From an uncultured Porphyromonadaceae bacterium (GTDB lineage Bacteria > Bacteroidota > Bacteroidia > Bacteroidales > Coprobacteraceae): a stretch of 64,000 nucleotides of DNA. The position numbers and the translations under genes were made by a program. How positions within the stretch are numbered: the stretch's first letter is position 1; each line of letters starts with the position of its first letter. The notes beneath the pieces were generated by a model. It saw only the letters and a program-made list of their open reading frames with translations. It was not told the DNA's origin and made no database searches. The stretch spans positions 17,110 to 81,109 of the forward strand of contig URAV01000014.1 in assembly GCA_900545915.1 (NCBI GenBank), written 5' to 3'. This document shows positions 15,784-25,115 of this stretch, piece by piece.

Positions 15784-18291
15784 ATGATAAAGGTAAAGAT
15801 CAATAAAGTTTTAAGTATAGCTTTTCTGTTCCTTATAATGTTTTTTTCAGCTTGTAGGGAAGAAGAATTATTCGATCGGTCAGGTGTTTCGACGGGAAAT
15901 ATAACGACTCTTAGTTTCTCCGGTAATCCGATGGATTTGCTGAAGGTGACGACTCGTGCAAGCGATATAAAGGATGAGAACGAGAAAAAAATAAATCAGC
16001 TTTATATATTCTTTTTCGGTTCTGATGGTGAATATCTGAAGGGTGGTTATCTTACCGGATATCGGGATGCTCCCGATGATGGAGGATATTATGCACCCGG
16101 GCAAGGAGTGAGTCTTCTTAAGATAGATAATCAGGCATTTGCGAATAAGGAACTTGCCAGTAAAGCCACAGTGTATGCCGTTGCGAACGTAGACCCTGTT
16201 ATTTTCGGAAGAGACAGGAATGGAGACGGACGGCCTGATAGTATTACGAATCTGTCGGATTTGAAAAATCTTGTTTATGCTCCGGAAAGTGTTTCGCTCG
16301 GTCTGCCTTCCGGAGGAATGCCGATGGTAGGATCTAAAGTGATCGATCTTACCCAAACGGAGACTTCGACGGATGATGAGCGACGTATCGATCTGACAGC
16401 TTTGATGGCACGTATAGATGTCAATATTCAGCTCGATAGTGAGGTAGAAGAGAATAATTTACCTGCTCTTACTCTTGTAGAATGGACGGCAAAAAATCTT
16501 TCTACGAAAGTACCTTTTTCTACTCCCGCAGTAAATACCGAAACAGGAGTCGATTGGGAAGATATTTGGACAAAGAGCATAACGACATCGATGCAACGTA
16601 CGATTTTTAATAAGAACGGACAAATAGCTTTTACTTTCTATATGTATGAGAATATGCAGAATGCAGAATGGAAAGTAGATGAGGGAGAAAAATGGGCAGA
16701 TCCTTCTTTGGCAGGAGAAGAGGGGCTTTATCCCGATAGTATTAAGGATTACCAGAAACAACGTTATAAACCTTATCTCGCTAATAAAAATGCTGCGGCA
16801 GTAGAATTGCACGGTTTTTATACTACCTATAACGGAGCAACTTATGAGGTACGCTATACGCTTTATTTGGGGGCGAATCATACCGATAATTTTCAGGTAA
16901 AACGTAATCATCAATATAAAAATAATATTACGATTAAAGGATTGACTTCTCAAAATATAGAAACAGGAGAGTATACTCTTGATGCCCGGGTGAATATCGA
17001 GGAGGATGAAAATGAGTTTTATATTGCCATGTTGCGTGAACGCAACCATGACGCTCATTTTTGTGTAACGCCGATGGATGTTTATATGTTTGCCGATAAA
17101 TCGACAAAAAATCCTACTATGGAGGTGATTTTGGGAGAAGTGCCGGATAATAGTGAGACTCCGGTAACTGTTCCCGATTGGATTCGGATGGAGAAAATCA
17201 AGGCTTCCGATATGGAGAAGGGGACAGTAACAGAATCGGGTTTTACTGCTTATGATAAGGATACTAATCCGGGAGGAACTCATTTGGCTACCGGAGCGGC
17301 GTGGACAGCCGGTAATGGTAAACGGGCATTTTTTACAAAAGGATTGGTTACAAGAACGTTGAATGAGACGGGTAAAAGAGTTACGATCGATAATTCTCGG
17401 GATAGGATTTATTTCTATATTGATGAGAATCTGTCGACAACAGAAAATCGACAAGCAACACTTACTTTAATTTATAAGGAGAACGGAAAGGAAATAAAAC
17501 GTCGTACGTTAGTGCTGGAACAGGTTCATTTGTTGCCGGTAAATATGCGTGATGGCGGTACTTTATATATGGAGCAATATGAAGAATATTTGGATCATTA
17601 TGACCCATTGGATGAGTATGCCACTGACCAAATTTATACGGGATTACCTTGGGCCGAACAGAATTCAGACCTTTATGGACTCACAATAGAGAGGCTGTAT
17701 GGGGATCATGTTAATGTGCTTGGTGTTAATTATCCGACAGATCCGTATGATCCTCCAGGACAAATTTTCAATGATGGATATCCTTATACAAGTTTTATCA
17801 TTTTTAGGTCGGGACAAGGGCTTATGAACTTGAATGGTAAGCCTCGGTCTGCTTTTGAATATTGTTATAACAGGAATAAACGCAGTGATAATGGAACAAT
17901 CGTGTCATCATATATACCTCGTAGAACTGGTGGTTTAGTGGGTGATAGGGTTTATGAAGAGGAAAATAATGAAAGCAAATGGTTCTTACCTGGTATTCGT
18001 CAGATGGAAGATGCTTTAACACAGTATTATACTGTTTTTGGAGAGTTTCAGGACAATTATTATTGGAGTGCTTCAGCGGGGGAAAGAGAGAATGGTTCAA
18101 GTGGACAAAGTAGTATCCGTGCCCGAGCTACGAAAGTGTTGCCAGATGGTAATTATGCAGATAGTGGAGGCGGTGATGGAAAAGGAGAAGATTATTATGC
18201 CTATGAATTAGGTAACGGTGGTTATGCTTTACGTACGGCATCTTTGCGTATTCGGGCTTTCCGGGTGGATACTGAGCCTATGGACGATTAA
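15784..18291 (+). CDS. DUF4906 family lipoprotein, probable pilus tip protein
   Basis: An 835-residue lipoprotein (signal ending MFFSAC). The N-terminal ~380 residues fit DUF4906 (TTRASDIKDENEKKINQLYIFFFGSDGEYL, ARIDVNIQLDSEVEENN). The middle holds a BACON/Ig-like beta region (RQATLTLIYKENGKEIKRRTLVLEQ). The last ~150 residues (WFLPGIRQMEDALTQYY, YYWSASAGERE, LRTASLRIRAFRVD) resemble the C-type-lectin-like FISUMP domain of surface adhesins. Large multidomain proteins at the end of fimbrillin operons usually sit at the tip and bind partners. A terminator follows 25 bases after the stop, closing the operon. Confidence 0.78.
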   Translation: MIKVKINKVLSIAFLFLIMFFSACREEELFDRSGVSTGNITTLSFSGNPMDLLKVTTRASDIKDENEKKINQLYIFFFGSDGEYLKGGYLTGYRDAPDDGGYYAPGQGVSLLKIDNQAFANKELASKATVYAVANVDPVIFGRDRNGDGRPDSITNLSDLKNLVYAPESVSLGLPSGGMPMVGSKVIDLTQTETSTDDERRIDLTALMARIDVNIQLDSEVEENNLPALTLVEWTAKNLSTKVPFSTPAVNTETGVDWEDIWTKSITTSMQRTIFNKNGQIAFTFYMYENMQNAEWKVDEGEKWADPSLAGEEGLYPDSIKDYQKQRYKPYLANKNAAAVELHGFYTTYNGATYEVRYTLYLGANHTDNFQVKRNHQYKNNITIKGLTSQNIETGEYTLDARVNIEEDENEFYIAMLRERNHDAHFCVTPMDVYMFADKSTKNPTMEVILGEVPDNSETPVTVPDWIRMEKIKASDMEKGTVTESGFTAYDKDTNPGGTHLATGAAWTAGNGKRAFFTKGLVTRTLNETGKRVTIDNSRDRIYFYIDENLSTTENRQATLTLIYKENGKEIKRRTLVLEQVHLLPVNMRDGGTLYMEQYEEYLDHYDPLDEYATDQIYTGLPWAEQNSDLYGLTIERLYGDHVNVLGVNYPTDPYDPPGQIFNDGYPYTSFIIFRSGQGLMNLNGKPRSAFEYCYNRNKRSDNGTIVSSYIPRRTGGLVGDRVYEEENNESKWFLPGIRQMEDALTQYYTVFGEFQDNYYWSASAGERENGSSGQSSIRARATKVLPDGNYADSGGGDGKGEDYYAYELGNGGYALRTASLRIRAFRVDTEPMDD

Positions 18292-18315
18292 CGGAAGTGA
18301 ATTTTTAATGTATAA

Positions 18316-18356
18316 GATAAGGATACTACGTATTTATGCGGTATCCTTATTTTTTA
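18316..18356 (+). terminator. terminator of the fimbrial operon
   Basis: The stem AAGGATAC / GTATCCTT with a 14-base loop is followed by ATTTTTTAA, a typical intrinsic terminator just after the DUF4906 gene. Confidence 0.78.
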
Positions 18357-18417
18357 ATTCTAAATTATAATCAATTTTCTTCGTAATGCTTATATTTGAA
18401 ATTCTAAAAGGTAATAC

Positions 18418-19590
18418 ATGAATATGCGATACGGTGAGATAAAGATTCTTTGTTGGGTTGTTTTGTCTTTTTTTCTCTTTTCCTGTGAGAAAGATGAGCC
18501 TGATATAGTGACGACAAGTCGGAAAACTCTATTTATGTATTTGCCGTGGTCTTCTAATCTGACGACGAATTTTTATACGAATATTTCGGATATGGAAGAA
18601 TGTATAAAAAAGCGGGGATTAAAAGATGAAAAAGTTGTCGTATTTATGTCTTCCAGCAGCACAGAGGCTTCTATGTTCGAAATTGTTTATAAAAATGGTA
18701 AATGCGAACGCAAAACGTTGAAGAGTTATACGAATCCGTCATTTACGACGGCAGAAGGCATTACCTCCATATTGAATGATATGAAAACATTTGCTCCGGC
18801 GTCTATATATGCCATGACGATCGGGTGTCATGGTATGGGATGGCTTCCGGTAGATCGAATGAAGACGATGTCAGCATCTTCTGTAAAAATGCATTGGGAC
18901 TATGAGGGAAAACCGTTGACCCGTTATTTCGGAGGTTTGACAAGCGAATATCAGACAGATATAAGTACCCTTGCTAAAGGTATTGCGGATGCAGGCATAA
19001 AAATGGAATATATTTTATTTGACGATTGCTATATGTCTTCGATCGAGGTCGCTTATGAGTTGAGAAATGTTACCGATTATTTGATTGCTTCTGCCAGTGA
19101 GATAATGGCATACGGGATGCCTTATGCCGTGATCGGCGAATATTTATTGGATGATCCTGATTTTCAGGCTGTCTGTGATGGCTTTTACGACTTTTATTCG
19201 GCTTATAGCATGCCTTATGGAACGTTGGCGGTAACGGTTTGTGCCGAACTGGAAGATCTTGCGACGATTATGAAAAAAATTAATACGGAATATATTTTCG
19301 ATGAATCTTCCGAAAATGCTTTGCAACGAATGGATGGCTATACTCCGATTATATTTTACGATTACGGTGATTATGTAGAAAAGTTATGTAAAGATCCCGT
19401 TTTGTTGGAACAGTTTGAGCAGCAACTGTCTCGGACTGTACCGTATAAAGTGCATACGGACTATTTTTATTCTGTGACCAAAGGTAGAGTTCCGATCTAT
19501 ACTTTCTCCGGAATAACGACATCAGATCCGAGCAAACATTCCCTTGCCGTGTCAAAAATCGATACGGAGTGGTATAAGGCTACGCATTAA
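18418..19590 (+). CDS. clostripain-like cysteine protease (C11) lipoprotein
   Basis: A 390-residue lipoprotein (signal ending FLFSC). It has the C11 core: TLFMYLPWSSNLTTNF near the start, the catalytic His in TIGCHGMGW (His138) and the catalytic Cys in LFDDCYMSS (Cys204), followed by VAYELRNVTDYLIASASEI. C11 peptidases cut after Arg or Lys. That fits the TR|A and SR|S sites of the upstream fimbrillins, so a role in pilin maturation is attractive but only inferred. It is separated from the pilus operon by a terminator and so has its own transcript. No internal auto-cleavage site was identified. Confidence 0.82.
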   Translation: MNMRYGEIKILCWVVLSFFLFSCEKDEPDIVTTSRKTLFMYLPWSSNLTTNFYTNISDMEECIKKRGLKDEKVVVFMSSSSTEASMFEIVYKNGKCERKTLKSYTNPSFTTAEGITSILNDMKTFAPASIYAMTIGCHGMGWLPVDRMKTMSASSVKMHWDYEGKPLTRYFGGLTSEYQTDISTLAKGIADAGIKMEYILFDDCYMSSIEVAYELRNVTDYLIASASEIMAYGMPYAVIGEYLLDDPDFQAVCDGFYDFYSAYSMPYGTLAVTVCAELEDLATIMKKINTEYIFDESSENALQRMDGYTPIIFYDYGDYVEKLCKDPVLLEQFEQQLSRTVPYKVHTDYFYSVTKGRVPIYTFSGITTSDPSKHSLAVSKIDTEWYKATH

Positions 19591-19597
19591 TTGCTAA

Positions 19598-19769
19598 GAG
19601 CCCGTTTAAATTTTCATGGGGCAGGTTTGGCAATTTCTTTCGAGGATATTTTTATTGTTTTTACAAGGATAATAAGTCGGTTATCTGACGTGAAAATGGG
19701 AAAAAAGACCGGAAGAAGACGTAAAAATGATCTGATAACATTTTCTTATCGGAGAATTAAAACAGGCTC
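19598..19769. repeat. palindromic intergenic repeat, copy D
   Basis: It starts GAGCCCGTTTAAATTTT eight bases after the protease stop and ends TTAAAACAGGCTC. A preceding TAA and following TGA resemble a decayed TNA duplication. An open frame of 80 codons crossing it is judged to be chance. The rest of 19591-19941 shows no gene. Confidence 0.72.
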
Positions 19770-19941
19770 TGAATATGACTTCGATTTATTTGTGGAAGGA
19801 AAAAGCCGACCTACATTTTATGATTTCCTTTAAAAGATATATCTTTGTGAAAGAAAGACCGTGCAAACCGAATGTAAAATAAAAATATATTCGATTATTT
19901 TGCTGGGATGCAGTCTGTCTTTGTGAAACAAAAATGACGAT

Positions 19942-21678
19942 ATGAATTCTTTCAACGCTTTAAAAAAGATATATTCCAGACGGGCTGAGATCAAAAATTT
20001 ACCGCATATTAAAGTTGCGGTTGTCGGTGATACGGCTACGCAATTTCTCGCTATGGCAATTTACGGTACTGGCGTGGAGCGAGGTTTTGATATAGAGCTT
20101 TTTGAAGCAGAATATAATCAGGTAGAACGGCAGTTTCTGGATAAAGCATCTGATCTATATCGGTTTGATGCAGATTATATCGTTGTTTTCCAGTCAACGC
20201 ATAAATTACTTACTCGGTATGGGAAATGCGGGGATGCAGACCGGTTACGGTTGGCTGATGAACGTTTGGATTTTGTGAGGACAATTTGTGAGACTACCGA
20301 TGCGAAAATTATTTATTGTAATTATCCGGAAATAGACGATGCCGTTTTCGGTAATTTTGCCAATCAGGTAGAATTTTCTTTCCTTTATCAATTGCGTAAA
20401 CTTAATTACAAATTGATGGAGGTAGCTCGGGAATGTCCTAATCTTTATATTTGCGATCTTGCGACGATACAGAATAAACTGGGGCGGGATACCGCATTTC
20501 AGCCGTCGATTTATGTCAGTACCGAAATGGTACTGTCTATCGAGGCTTTACCTTGGGTTGCATCCCGAGTACTTGATATTATTTGTGCGCTGAAAGGAAA
20601 GATAAAGAAATGTCTTGTATTGGATCTCGATAATACGCTTTGGGGAGGGGTTATCGGAGATGACGGTATAGAAAATATTCAGATCGGTCATGGTTTGGGT
20701 ATCGGCAAAGCTTTTTCAGAGTTCCAATTATGGATTAAGAAACTGAAAGAGAGAGGGGTAATTCTTGCAGTATGCAGCAAGAATACCGAGTCTGTAGCGA
20801 AAGAGCCGTTTGTCGAACATCCCGATATGATATTGAAATTGGATGATATCGCGGTGTTTGTCGCTAATTGGGAAAATAAAGCGGATAATATACGTCGAAT
20901 ACAGCAAATTCTGAATATAGGATTTGATTCTATGGTATTTTTGGATGATAATCCTTTTGAACGAAATATGGTGCGTGCGAATATTCCGGATATAGTCGTT
21001 CCTGAATTGCCGGAAGATCCCGGTGAATATCTTGAATATTTGTATGGACTGAATCTTTTTGAAACAGTTTCATATTCTGCTGCAGATTCGGAACGTACCC
21101 GACAGTACCAAGTAGAAGCCCGGCGAGTATCGGAGAGAATGAGTTTTGCAAATGAAGATGAATTTCTTGCAAGTCTGGAAATGGTTTCCGATATACAAGC
21201 GTTTACGCCCTTTAATATTCCCCGTGTCGCGCAGCTTTCGCAACGTTCTAATCAATTTAATTTGCGTACGGTACGTTATACTGAAGGAGATATCGAGCGC
21301 ATGGGTAAAGACTCGGAACGTTATGCTCCTTTTACATTTACGCTTGCAGATAAGTTCGGGGATAACGGACTTATTTGTGTGGTTATACTTGAGAAAGACA
21401 ACCGTGCTAAGACTCTTTTTATCGATACGTGGTTTATGAGTTGCAGGGTATTGAAACGAGGGATGGAACGGTTTACTCTGAATGTCTTGGTGAGATATGC
21501 CAGAGACAACGGGTTTAAGAAGATTATCGGAGAGTATATCCCGACCGCTAAAAATAAGATGGTGGAGGATCATTATGCCCAATTAGGGTTTGTAAAGTTA
21601 CCGGAAATGGAGAAAAACCTTTATATGCTTGATGTAGATTCTTATATAGATAAAACTTGTTATATATTGCCTAAATAA
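19942..21678 (+). CDS. FkbH-like HAD-superfamily enzyme with N-terminal SGNH-like domain
   Basis: The 578-residue protein has three parts. Residues ~1-215 look like a BF1531-type or SGNH-like domain (KVAVVGDTATQFLAMAIYGTGVERGFDIELFEAEYNQ). Residues ~222-360 are the HAD-IIIC domain with CLVLDLDNTLWGGVIGDDG (Asp228, Asp230), AVCSKN and MVFLDDNPFERNMVR. The end is a GNAT-like part (IDTWFMSCRVLKRGMERFTLN, FKKIIGEYIPTAKNKMVEDHYAQLGF). Known FkbH proteins dephosphorylate 1,3-bisphosphoglycerate and load glycerate onto a carrier protein. An acyl carrier protein follows 8 bases later, matching that role. Its own acyl substrate is inferred. Confidence 0.85.
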   Translation: MNSFNALKKIYSRRAEIKNLPHIKVAVVGDTATQFLAMAIYGTGVERGFDIELFEAEYNQVERQFLDKASDLYRFDADYIVVFQSTHKLLTRYGKCGDADRLRLADERLDFVRTICETTDAKIIYCNYPEIDDAVFGNFANQVEFSFLYQLRKLNYKLMEVARECPNLYICDLATIQNKLGRDTAFQPSIYVSTEMVLSIEALPWVASRVLDIICALKGKIKKCLVLDLDNTLWGGVIGDDGIENIQIGHGLGIGKAFSEFQLWIKKLKERGVILAVCSKNTESVAKEPFVEHPDMILKLDDIAVFVANWENKADNIRRIQQILNIGFDSMVFLDDNPFERNMVRANIPDIVVPELPEDPGEYLEYLYGLNLFETVSYSAADSERTRQYQVEARRVSERMSFANEDEFLASLEMVSDIQAFTPFNIPRVAQLSQRSNQFNLRTVRYTEGDIERMGKDSERYAPFTFTLADKFGDNGLICVVILEKDNRAKTLFIDTWFMSCRVLKRGMERFTLNVLVRYARDNGFKKIIGEYIPTAKNKMVEDHYAQLGFVKLPEMEKNLYMLDVDSYIDKTCYILPK

Positions 21679-21686
21679 TTTATGAT

Positions 21687-21926
21687 ATGACTCAAGAGGA
21701 TATTTTAAGTAAAGTTCAAAATATTTTTAGGGATGTATTGGATGAAGAAAACATTTCATTGACATCTCAGACAACGGCAAATGATATAGAAGAATGGGAC
21801 TCCTTAACTCATATTCAGCTCGTTGTGGCAATCGAAAAATCGTTTAAGATAAAATTTACTTCAAAAGAAATTTTATCTTGGAAAAATGTCGGAGAAATGG
21901 TTGAAACGATTCATGCTAAATTGTAG
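21687..21926 (+). CDS. acyl carrier protein
   Basis: A 79-residue acidic protein with the phosphopantetheine site WDSLTHIQL (Ser39), followed by helix III-IV sequence AIEKSFKIKFTSKEILSWKNVGEM. It belongs to the short stand-alone carriers that pair with FkbH and MBOAT genes and is not the fatty-acid AcpP type (DSLDTVE). It starts 8 bases after the FkbH-like stop and should accept the acyl group made there. Confidence 0.88.
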   Translation: MTQEDILSKVQNIFRDVLDEENISLTSQTTANDIEEWDSLTHIQLVVAIEKSFKIKFTSKEILSWKNVGEMVETIHAKL

Positions 21927-21930
21927 CGGT

Positions 21931-22104
21931 GACCTGTCTGAATTTTTCGGTAAGAAAATTATATCAGGTCATTTTTGCGTTTTTTCCGGTCTGTTTCCCT
22001 GTTTTTGCACGTCATATAGCTTGTTATGCTCTTTTATCGGAGACAGAGAAACACTCTCAAACGCAACTCTTGAAAAAAGACTGTGCAAAATTAAAAACAG
22101 GTTC
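21931..22104. repeat. palindromic intergenic repeat, copy E, inside the acyl-transfer operon
   Basis: It begins GACCTGTCTGAATTTTTCGG five bases after the carrier-protein stop and ends TTAAAAACAGGTTC. The same inner segments occur as in copy A (ATATCAGGTCATTTTTGCG, TCCGGTCTGTTTCCC). It splits the four-gene cassette between the carrier and the MBOAT gene, so it may form a strong hairpin in their shared transcript. Confidence 0.7.
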
Positions 22105-22184
22105 TGAACGATTTTGTCGAAGTGTTCAGGAGAGAATATCGAAAGAGAAGGGAATATTTGTAAAATAAACCGGTATATAAAGTT

Positions 22185-23636
22185 ATGATTATCAATTCAT
22201 TTGAATTTTTGTTGTTTTTTATAATTTTCTTCGTTATATATTATATTCCCCGCTTCGATACAAGATATCAGAATCTTTTATTACTTGTCGGAAGTTATTT
22301 CTTTTATGGGTATGCAAGTCTGAAAATGTTGCCTTTGCTTATTGCGGCTACGATCATTTTTTATTATTTGGGTTTAGCGATACAAAAAAGCGGAGATACT
22401 AAAAAAGCATCGATTCTGACAGCTTTAGGTGTGTGGTCTGGAGTCGGTATTTTATTGTATTTTAAGTATTTCAATTTTTTTATTACTTCTTTTTCTGAAT
22501 TGTTTGAATCATTCGGTTTACAGACTAATTGGCATACTTTCAATATTATAATGCCTTTGGGCATAAGTTTTTTCACTTTTAAATTAATTAGTTATATTAT
22601 AGAGATACATCGTGGTCATATAGAAGCAGACCGGGATTTTATCTCTTTTGCAGCTTATGTCTCTTTTTTCCCGTGTATTCTTTCAGGACCGATAGACCGT
22701 CCTAATTCGTTTATTCCACAGTTGTCTCAAACTCGTCATTTTGATTATGATATGGCATCGGACGGCTTGCGTCAAATATTGTGGGGAATGTTTAAAAAGA
22801 TGGTATTGGCTGATAATATTGCGGTTGTCGTAGATCAAGTTTGGAGTAGTTATACTGCATTTCCGAGCAGTACGTTGATATTGGCTGCCGTCTTATATTC
22901 ATTTCAGATGTATACGGATTTTTCAGGTTATTCCGATATGGCAATCGGAGTCGGCAAAATTTTAGGAATTAAGGTTACTCCCAATTTCAATTATCCGTTT
23001 TTTGCGTTGAATATTGCCGATTATTGGCGTCGCTGGCACATGTCTTTGACTTCGTGGTTGACCGATTATATATTTATGCCATTGAATGTCCGGTTTCGTG
23101 ATTGGGGCAATTGGGGTATGATCGTTGCTATTATCATCAATCTTGTGGCAGTAGGTATGTGGCATGGAGATAATTGGACATTTGCCGCATTCGGTTTGTA
23201 TCATGGTTTGTTGTTTGTTCCGTTAATTCTTACAGGGGCTTTTTTTAAAAAGAACAAGATGAAAACCACTTATTGGGGATTGCCGACATTTCGCATGGCT
23301 TTGAAAATGTTGTTTACATTTATGCTGGTCACAATAGGATTGGTCATTTTTAAGGCGCATGATGTGACGCAAGCTTTTGACTACTTGTTATCTTGTTTTG
23401 GTACGGGCATATTGTCTTTGCCGAAAGTTCAGGGCGACACGAACGGAACGCTTTTATTCTCGTTGCTGTTTATTATTATGTTGCTTGTTATAGAATGGAA
23501 ACAAAGAAGCAAGGAGTATGGATTGTCTATTGACAATTTGAGCCGTGTAAAGAGGTTAGGAGCTTATTCGTTTTTTTTGTTGGTGATTTATTTCTTCGGA
23601 ACAGATACTTCTTCGTTTATATATTTTCAGTTCTAA
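22185..23636 (+). CDS. MBOAT family O-acyltransferase
   Basis: The 483-residue protein has about ten to twelve membrane segments. MBOAT marks are YWRRWHMSLTSWLTDYIFMPL and the conserved His in VGMWHGDNWTFAAFGLYHGL. The length and order fit the AlgI/DltB/PatA branch, which moves an acyl group from a cytoplasmic donor across the membrane to an extracellular polymer. Here the donor is probably the carrier protein encoded 258 bases upstream, and the partner is the SGNH-like protein 22 bases downstream. The acceptor, perhaps a surface polysaccharide, is not shown by the sequence. Confidence 0.9.
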   Translation: MIINSFEFLLFFIIFFVIYYIPRFDTRYQNLLLLVGSYFFYGYASLKMLPLLIAATIIFYYLGLAIQKSGDTKKASILTALGVWSGVGILLYFKYFNFFITSFSELFESFGLQTNWHTFNIIMPLGISFFTFKLISYIIEIHRGHIEADRDFISFAAYVSFFPCILSGPIDRPNSFIPQLSQTRHFDYDMASDGLRQILWGMFKKMVLADNIAVVVDQVWSSYTAFPSSTLILAAVLYSFQMYTDFSGYSDMAIGVGKILGIKVTPNFNYPFFALNIADYWRRWHMSLTSWLTDYIFMPLNVRFRDWGNWGMIVAIIINLVAVGMWHGDNWTFAAFGLYHGLLFVPLILTGAFFKKNKMKTTYWGLPTFRMALKMLFTFMLVTIGLVIFKAHDVTQAFDYLLSCFGTGILSLPKVQGDTNGTLLFSLLFIIMLLVIEWKQRSKEYGLSIDNLSRVKRLGAYSFFLLVIYFFGTDTSSFIYFQF

Positions 23637-23658
23637 ATTATTTTTGTGTGATGAGATT

Positions 23659-24651
23659 ATGAAACTTACAAAAAAGCAAATTGAAAATTTGGCGCTATTC
23701 GGAGGAGTATTTATCGTGTTGTTGATAATACTTAATGTAACAGCTCCCTATGTATATAAATTGTTTCCGAATGATTATTCCCGGATAGGGATTATATTGA
23801 ATGCTCTGAAAACTCGTACTGTAACTCCGGAAATCGTCGTTTTCGGAAATAGTAAAGCTATGAGCGGAGTAGATGCCAATATGATACAAGAACAATTGTC
23901 CGGAAATCCGGAAACATATAATTTCTCATCGGTAGGGCAATCGATCGGGGAGAGCTTATTGTTCTATCCGATGCTACCTGATGAGACAAAAGCGGTAATA
24001 CAATGTTTTAAATTAGAAGAGTTCATGCAACCGCTTGTCTTTAATGAACCTGCGATTATCGCTTTGAAGATGGGGAAATATCCGATGAATGAAGATATAA
24101 AGCAATTGCTCCCGAAAACGTTTTGGGAAAAGTTAGATAAGCCGGATGTTTATTATAATTTCAAGTCCCGTCAAACCGTGAGTTCGGGGTTGATACGTTT
24201 TTTACGTCTTCATTTGGATGAGGATGCTCCTGACAGCGGTATTCTCGATGATTTGAAGTTTCCTTATTTATTCCCGTCCGAGATAGATAAAGCTCCGAAT
24301 TATCAGACCGTAATACAGATGTTGGAGAAGGAAGATTATTCTTGGGCTGATGATTTTTCTATTTCGGAAGAATGTAAGGATTTGCTTATTAAAGCAAATG
24401 ATTATTTAGAACGGAAGAATGTGAAGTTGTATATAGCAATTATTTCTCATGCTCCGGATGTGAAAGGTCTGTCATCTGAAAAACAAGAAAAAATTATCGG
24501 AAAATTGCAAGAGGAACTGCCGCAATTAAAATTTATAGATTGTCGGAAATCTCTTACTTCAGATGATTTTTATGACCCGTTACATCCTAATAAAAAGGGA
24601 GCTGAAAAAATTTCGACTATAATCTCGACAGCGGTGAACGCTGATTTTTAG
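23659..24651 (+). CDS. membrane-anchored SGNH-like protein (AlgJ/DltD role)
   Basis: A 330-residue protein from the ATG at 23659; a TTG 15 bases earlier is less likely. One N-terminal transmembrane segment (LALFGGVFIVLLIILNV) anchors an outside domain. GNSKAMSGVD near residue 70 resembles the GxSx block I, and DPLHPNKKGAEK at the end supplies the Asp-x-x-His pair, so a catalytic triad is plausible. AlgJ/AlgX, PatB and DltD play such a part beside MBOAT proteins, completing acyl transfer outside the membrane. The protein is divergent and the role rests mainly on context. Confidence 0.75.
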   Translation: MKLTKKQIENLALFGGVFIVLLIILNVTAPYVYKLFPNDYSRIGIILNALKTRTVTPEIVVFGNSKAMSGVDANMIQEQLSGNPETYNFSSVGQSIGESLLFYPMLPDETKAVIQCFKLEEFMQPLVFNEPAIIALKMGKYPMNEDIKQLLPKTFWEKLDKPDVYYNFKSRQTVSSGLIRFLRLHLDEDAPDSGILDDLKFPYLFPSEIDKAPNYQTVIQMLEKEDYSWADDFSISEECKDLLIKANDYLERKNVKLYIAIISHAPDVKGLSSEKQEKIIGKLQEELPQLKFIDCRKSLTSDDFYDPLHPNKKGAEKISTIISTAVNADF

Positions 24652-24681
24652 CTGTTTTAAAATAAAATTAAGAGAAAAATT

Positions 24682-24969
24682 TCATATTTTTTGATTAACG
24701 GTCGTTTTATTTGTATTTGCAGACTTTTTTTCAGGGAATAACTGATCCTGAGGAACTCCCAATTCCTCAGCTATGACTTTTTGAGTCAGAGCATCCGGAG
24801 TTTGTACTCCGGCAATCCACATTCGTACAGTTTTTTCCGATTTCAATGTTTTATGTGCGATATATTCCACAAAAGCACTTTTGGGTGCTTTTACTACCCG
24901 ACGGTCGGGGAGAGATTTGTAATATTCGACAAAGGACGCATTGCCGACAGGAAAATCTTTAAATGTCAT
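24682..24969 (-). CDS. small HTH-type DNA-binding protein
   Basis: A 95-residue protein whose middle (HKTLKSEKTVRMWIAGVQTPDALTQKVIAEELGVPQDQLFP) looks like a Cro/C1-type helix-turn-helix, with RMWIAG in the recognition-helix position. The tail is basic and low in complexity (KKSANTNKTTVNQKI). It is divergent from another HTH gene (25116-25511) with 146 bases between them. Likely a transcription regulator; targets are unknown. Confidence 0.65.
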   Translation of the reverse strand: MTFKDFPVGNASFVEYYKSLPDRRVVKAPKSAFVEYIAHKTLKSEKTVRMWIAGVQTPDALTQKVIAEELGVPQDQLFPEKKSANTNKTTVNQKI

Positions 24970-25013
24970 TTTTCTGTATCAAAGTTGTTTATTCACTGTA
25001 ATATTTATATTTT

Positions 25014-25095
25014 TGTTCCGTAATATATATTATTACGATGCAAATATATAACAATGTTCGTTAAAATCCAAACAAATAATGAATTTTGTTCGTTA
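25014..25095. promoter_or_regulatory. operator-like repeats between two divergent HTH genes
   Basis: Three similar sites lie here: TGTTCCG (25014), TGTTCGTTA (25055) and TGTTCGTTA (25087). The last two are 32 bases apart, about three helix turns. A perfect palindrome CGTAATA/TATTACG lies at 25019-25037, and TATATTTG, a -7 box for the minus gene, at 25041-25048. The layout suits binding by one or both neighbouring regulators. Confidence 0.5.
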
Positions 25096-25115
25096 TATAA
25101 TTAAAAATACCTGAT

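Noticed and set aside
16459..17454. 331-codon minus-strand frame under the DUF4906 gene
   Set aside because: It is an antisense shadow of a well-supported gene, with an Ile/Arg/Ser-rich product typical of such shadows.
19591..19833. 80-codon open frame after the C11 protease
   Set aside because: It lies almost wholly in repeat copy D, and the same frame is not kept in other copies; no ribosome site.
21886..22168. Two short open frames after the ACP gene
   Set aside because: Both are inside repeat copy E or overlap the ACP end and are low-complexity products of the palindrome.
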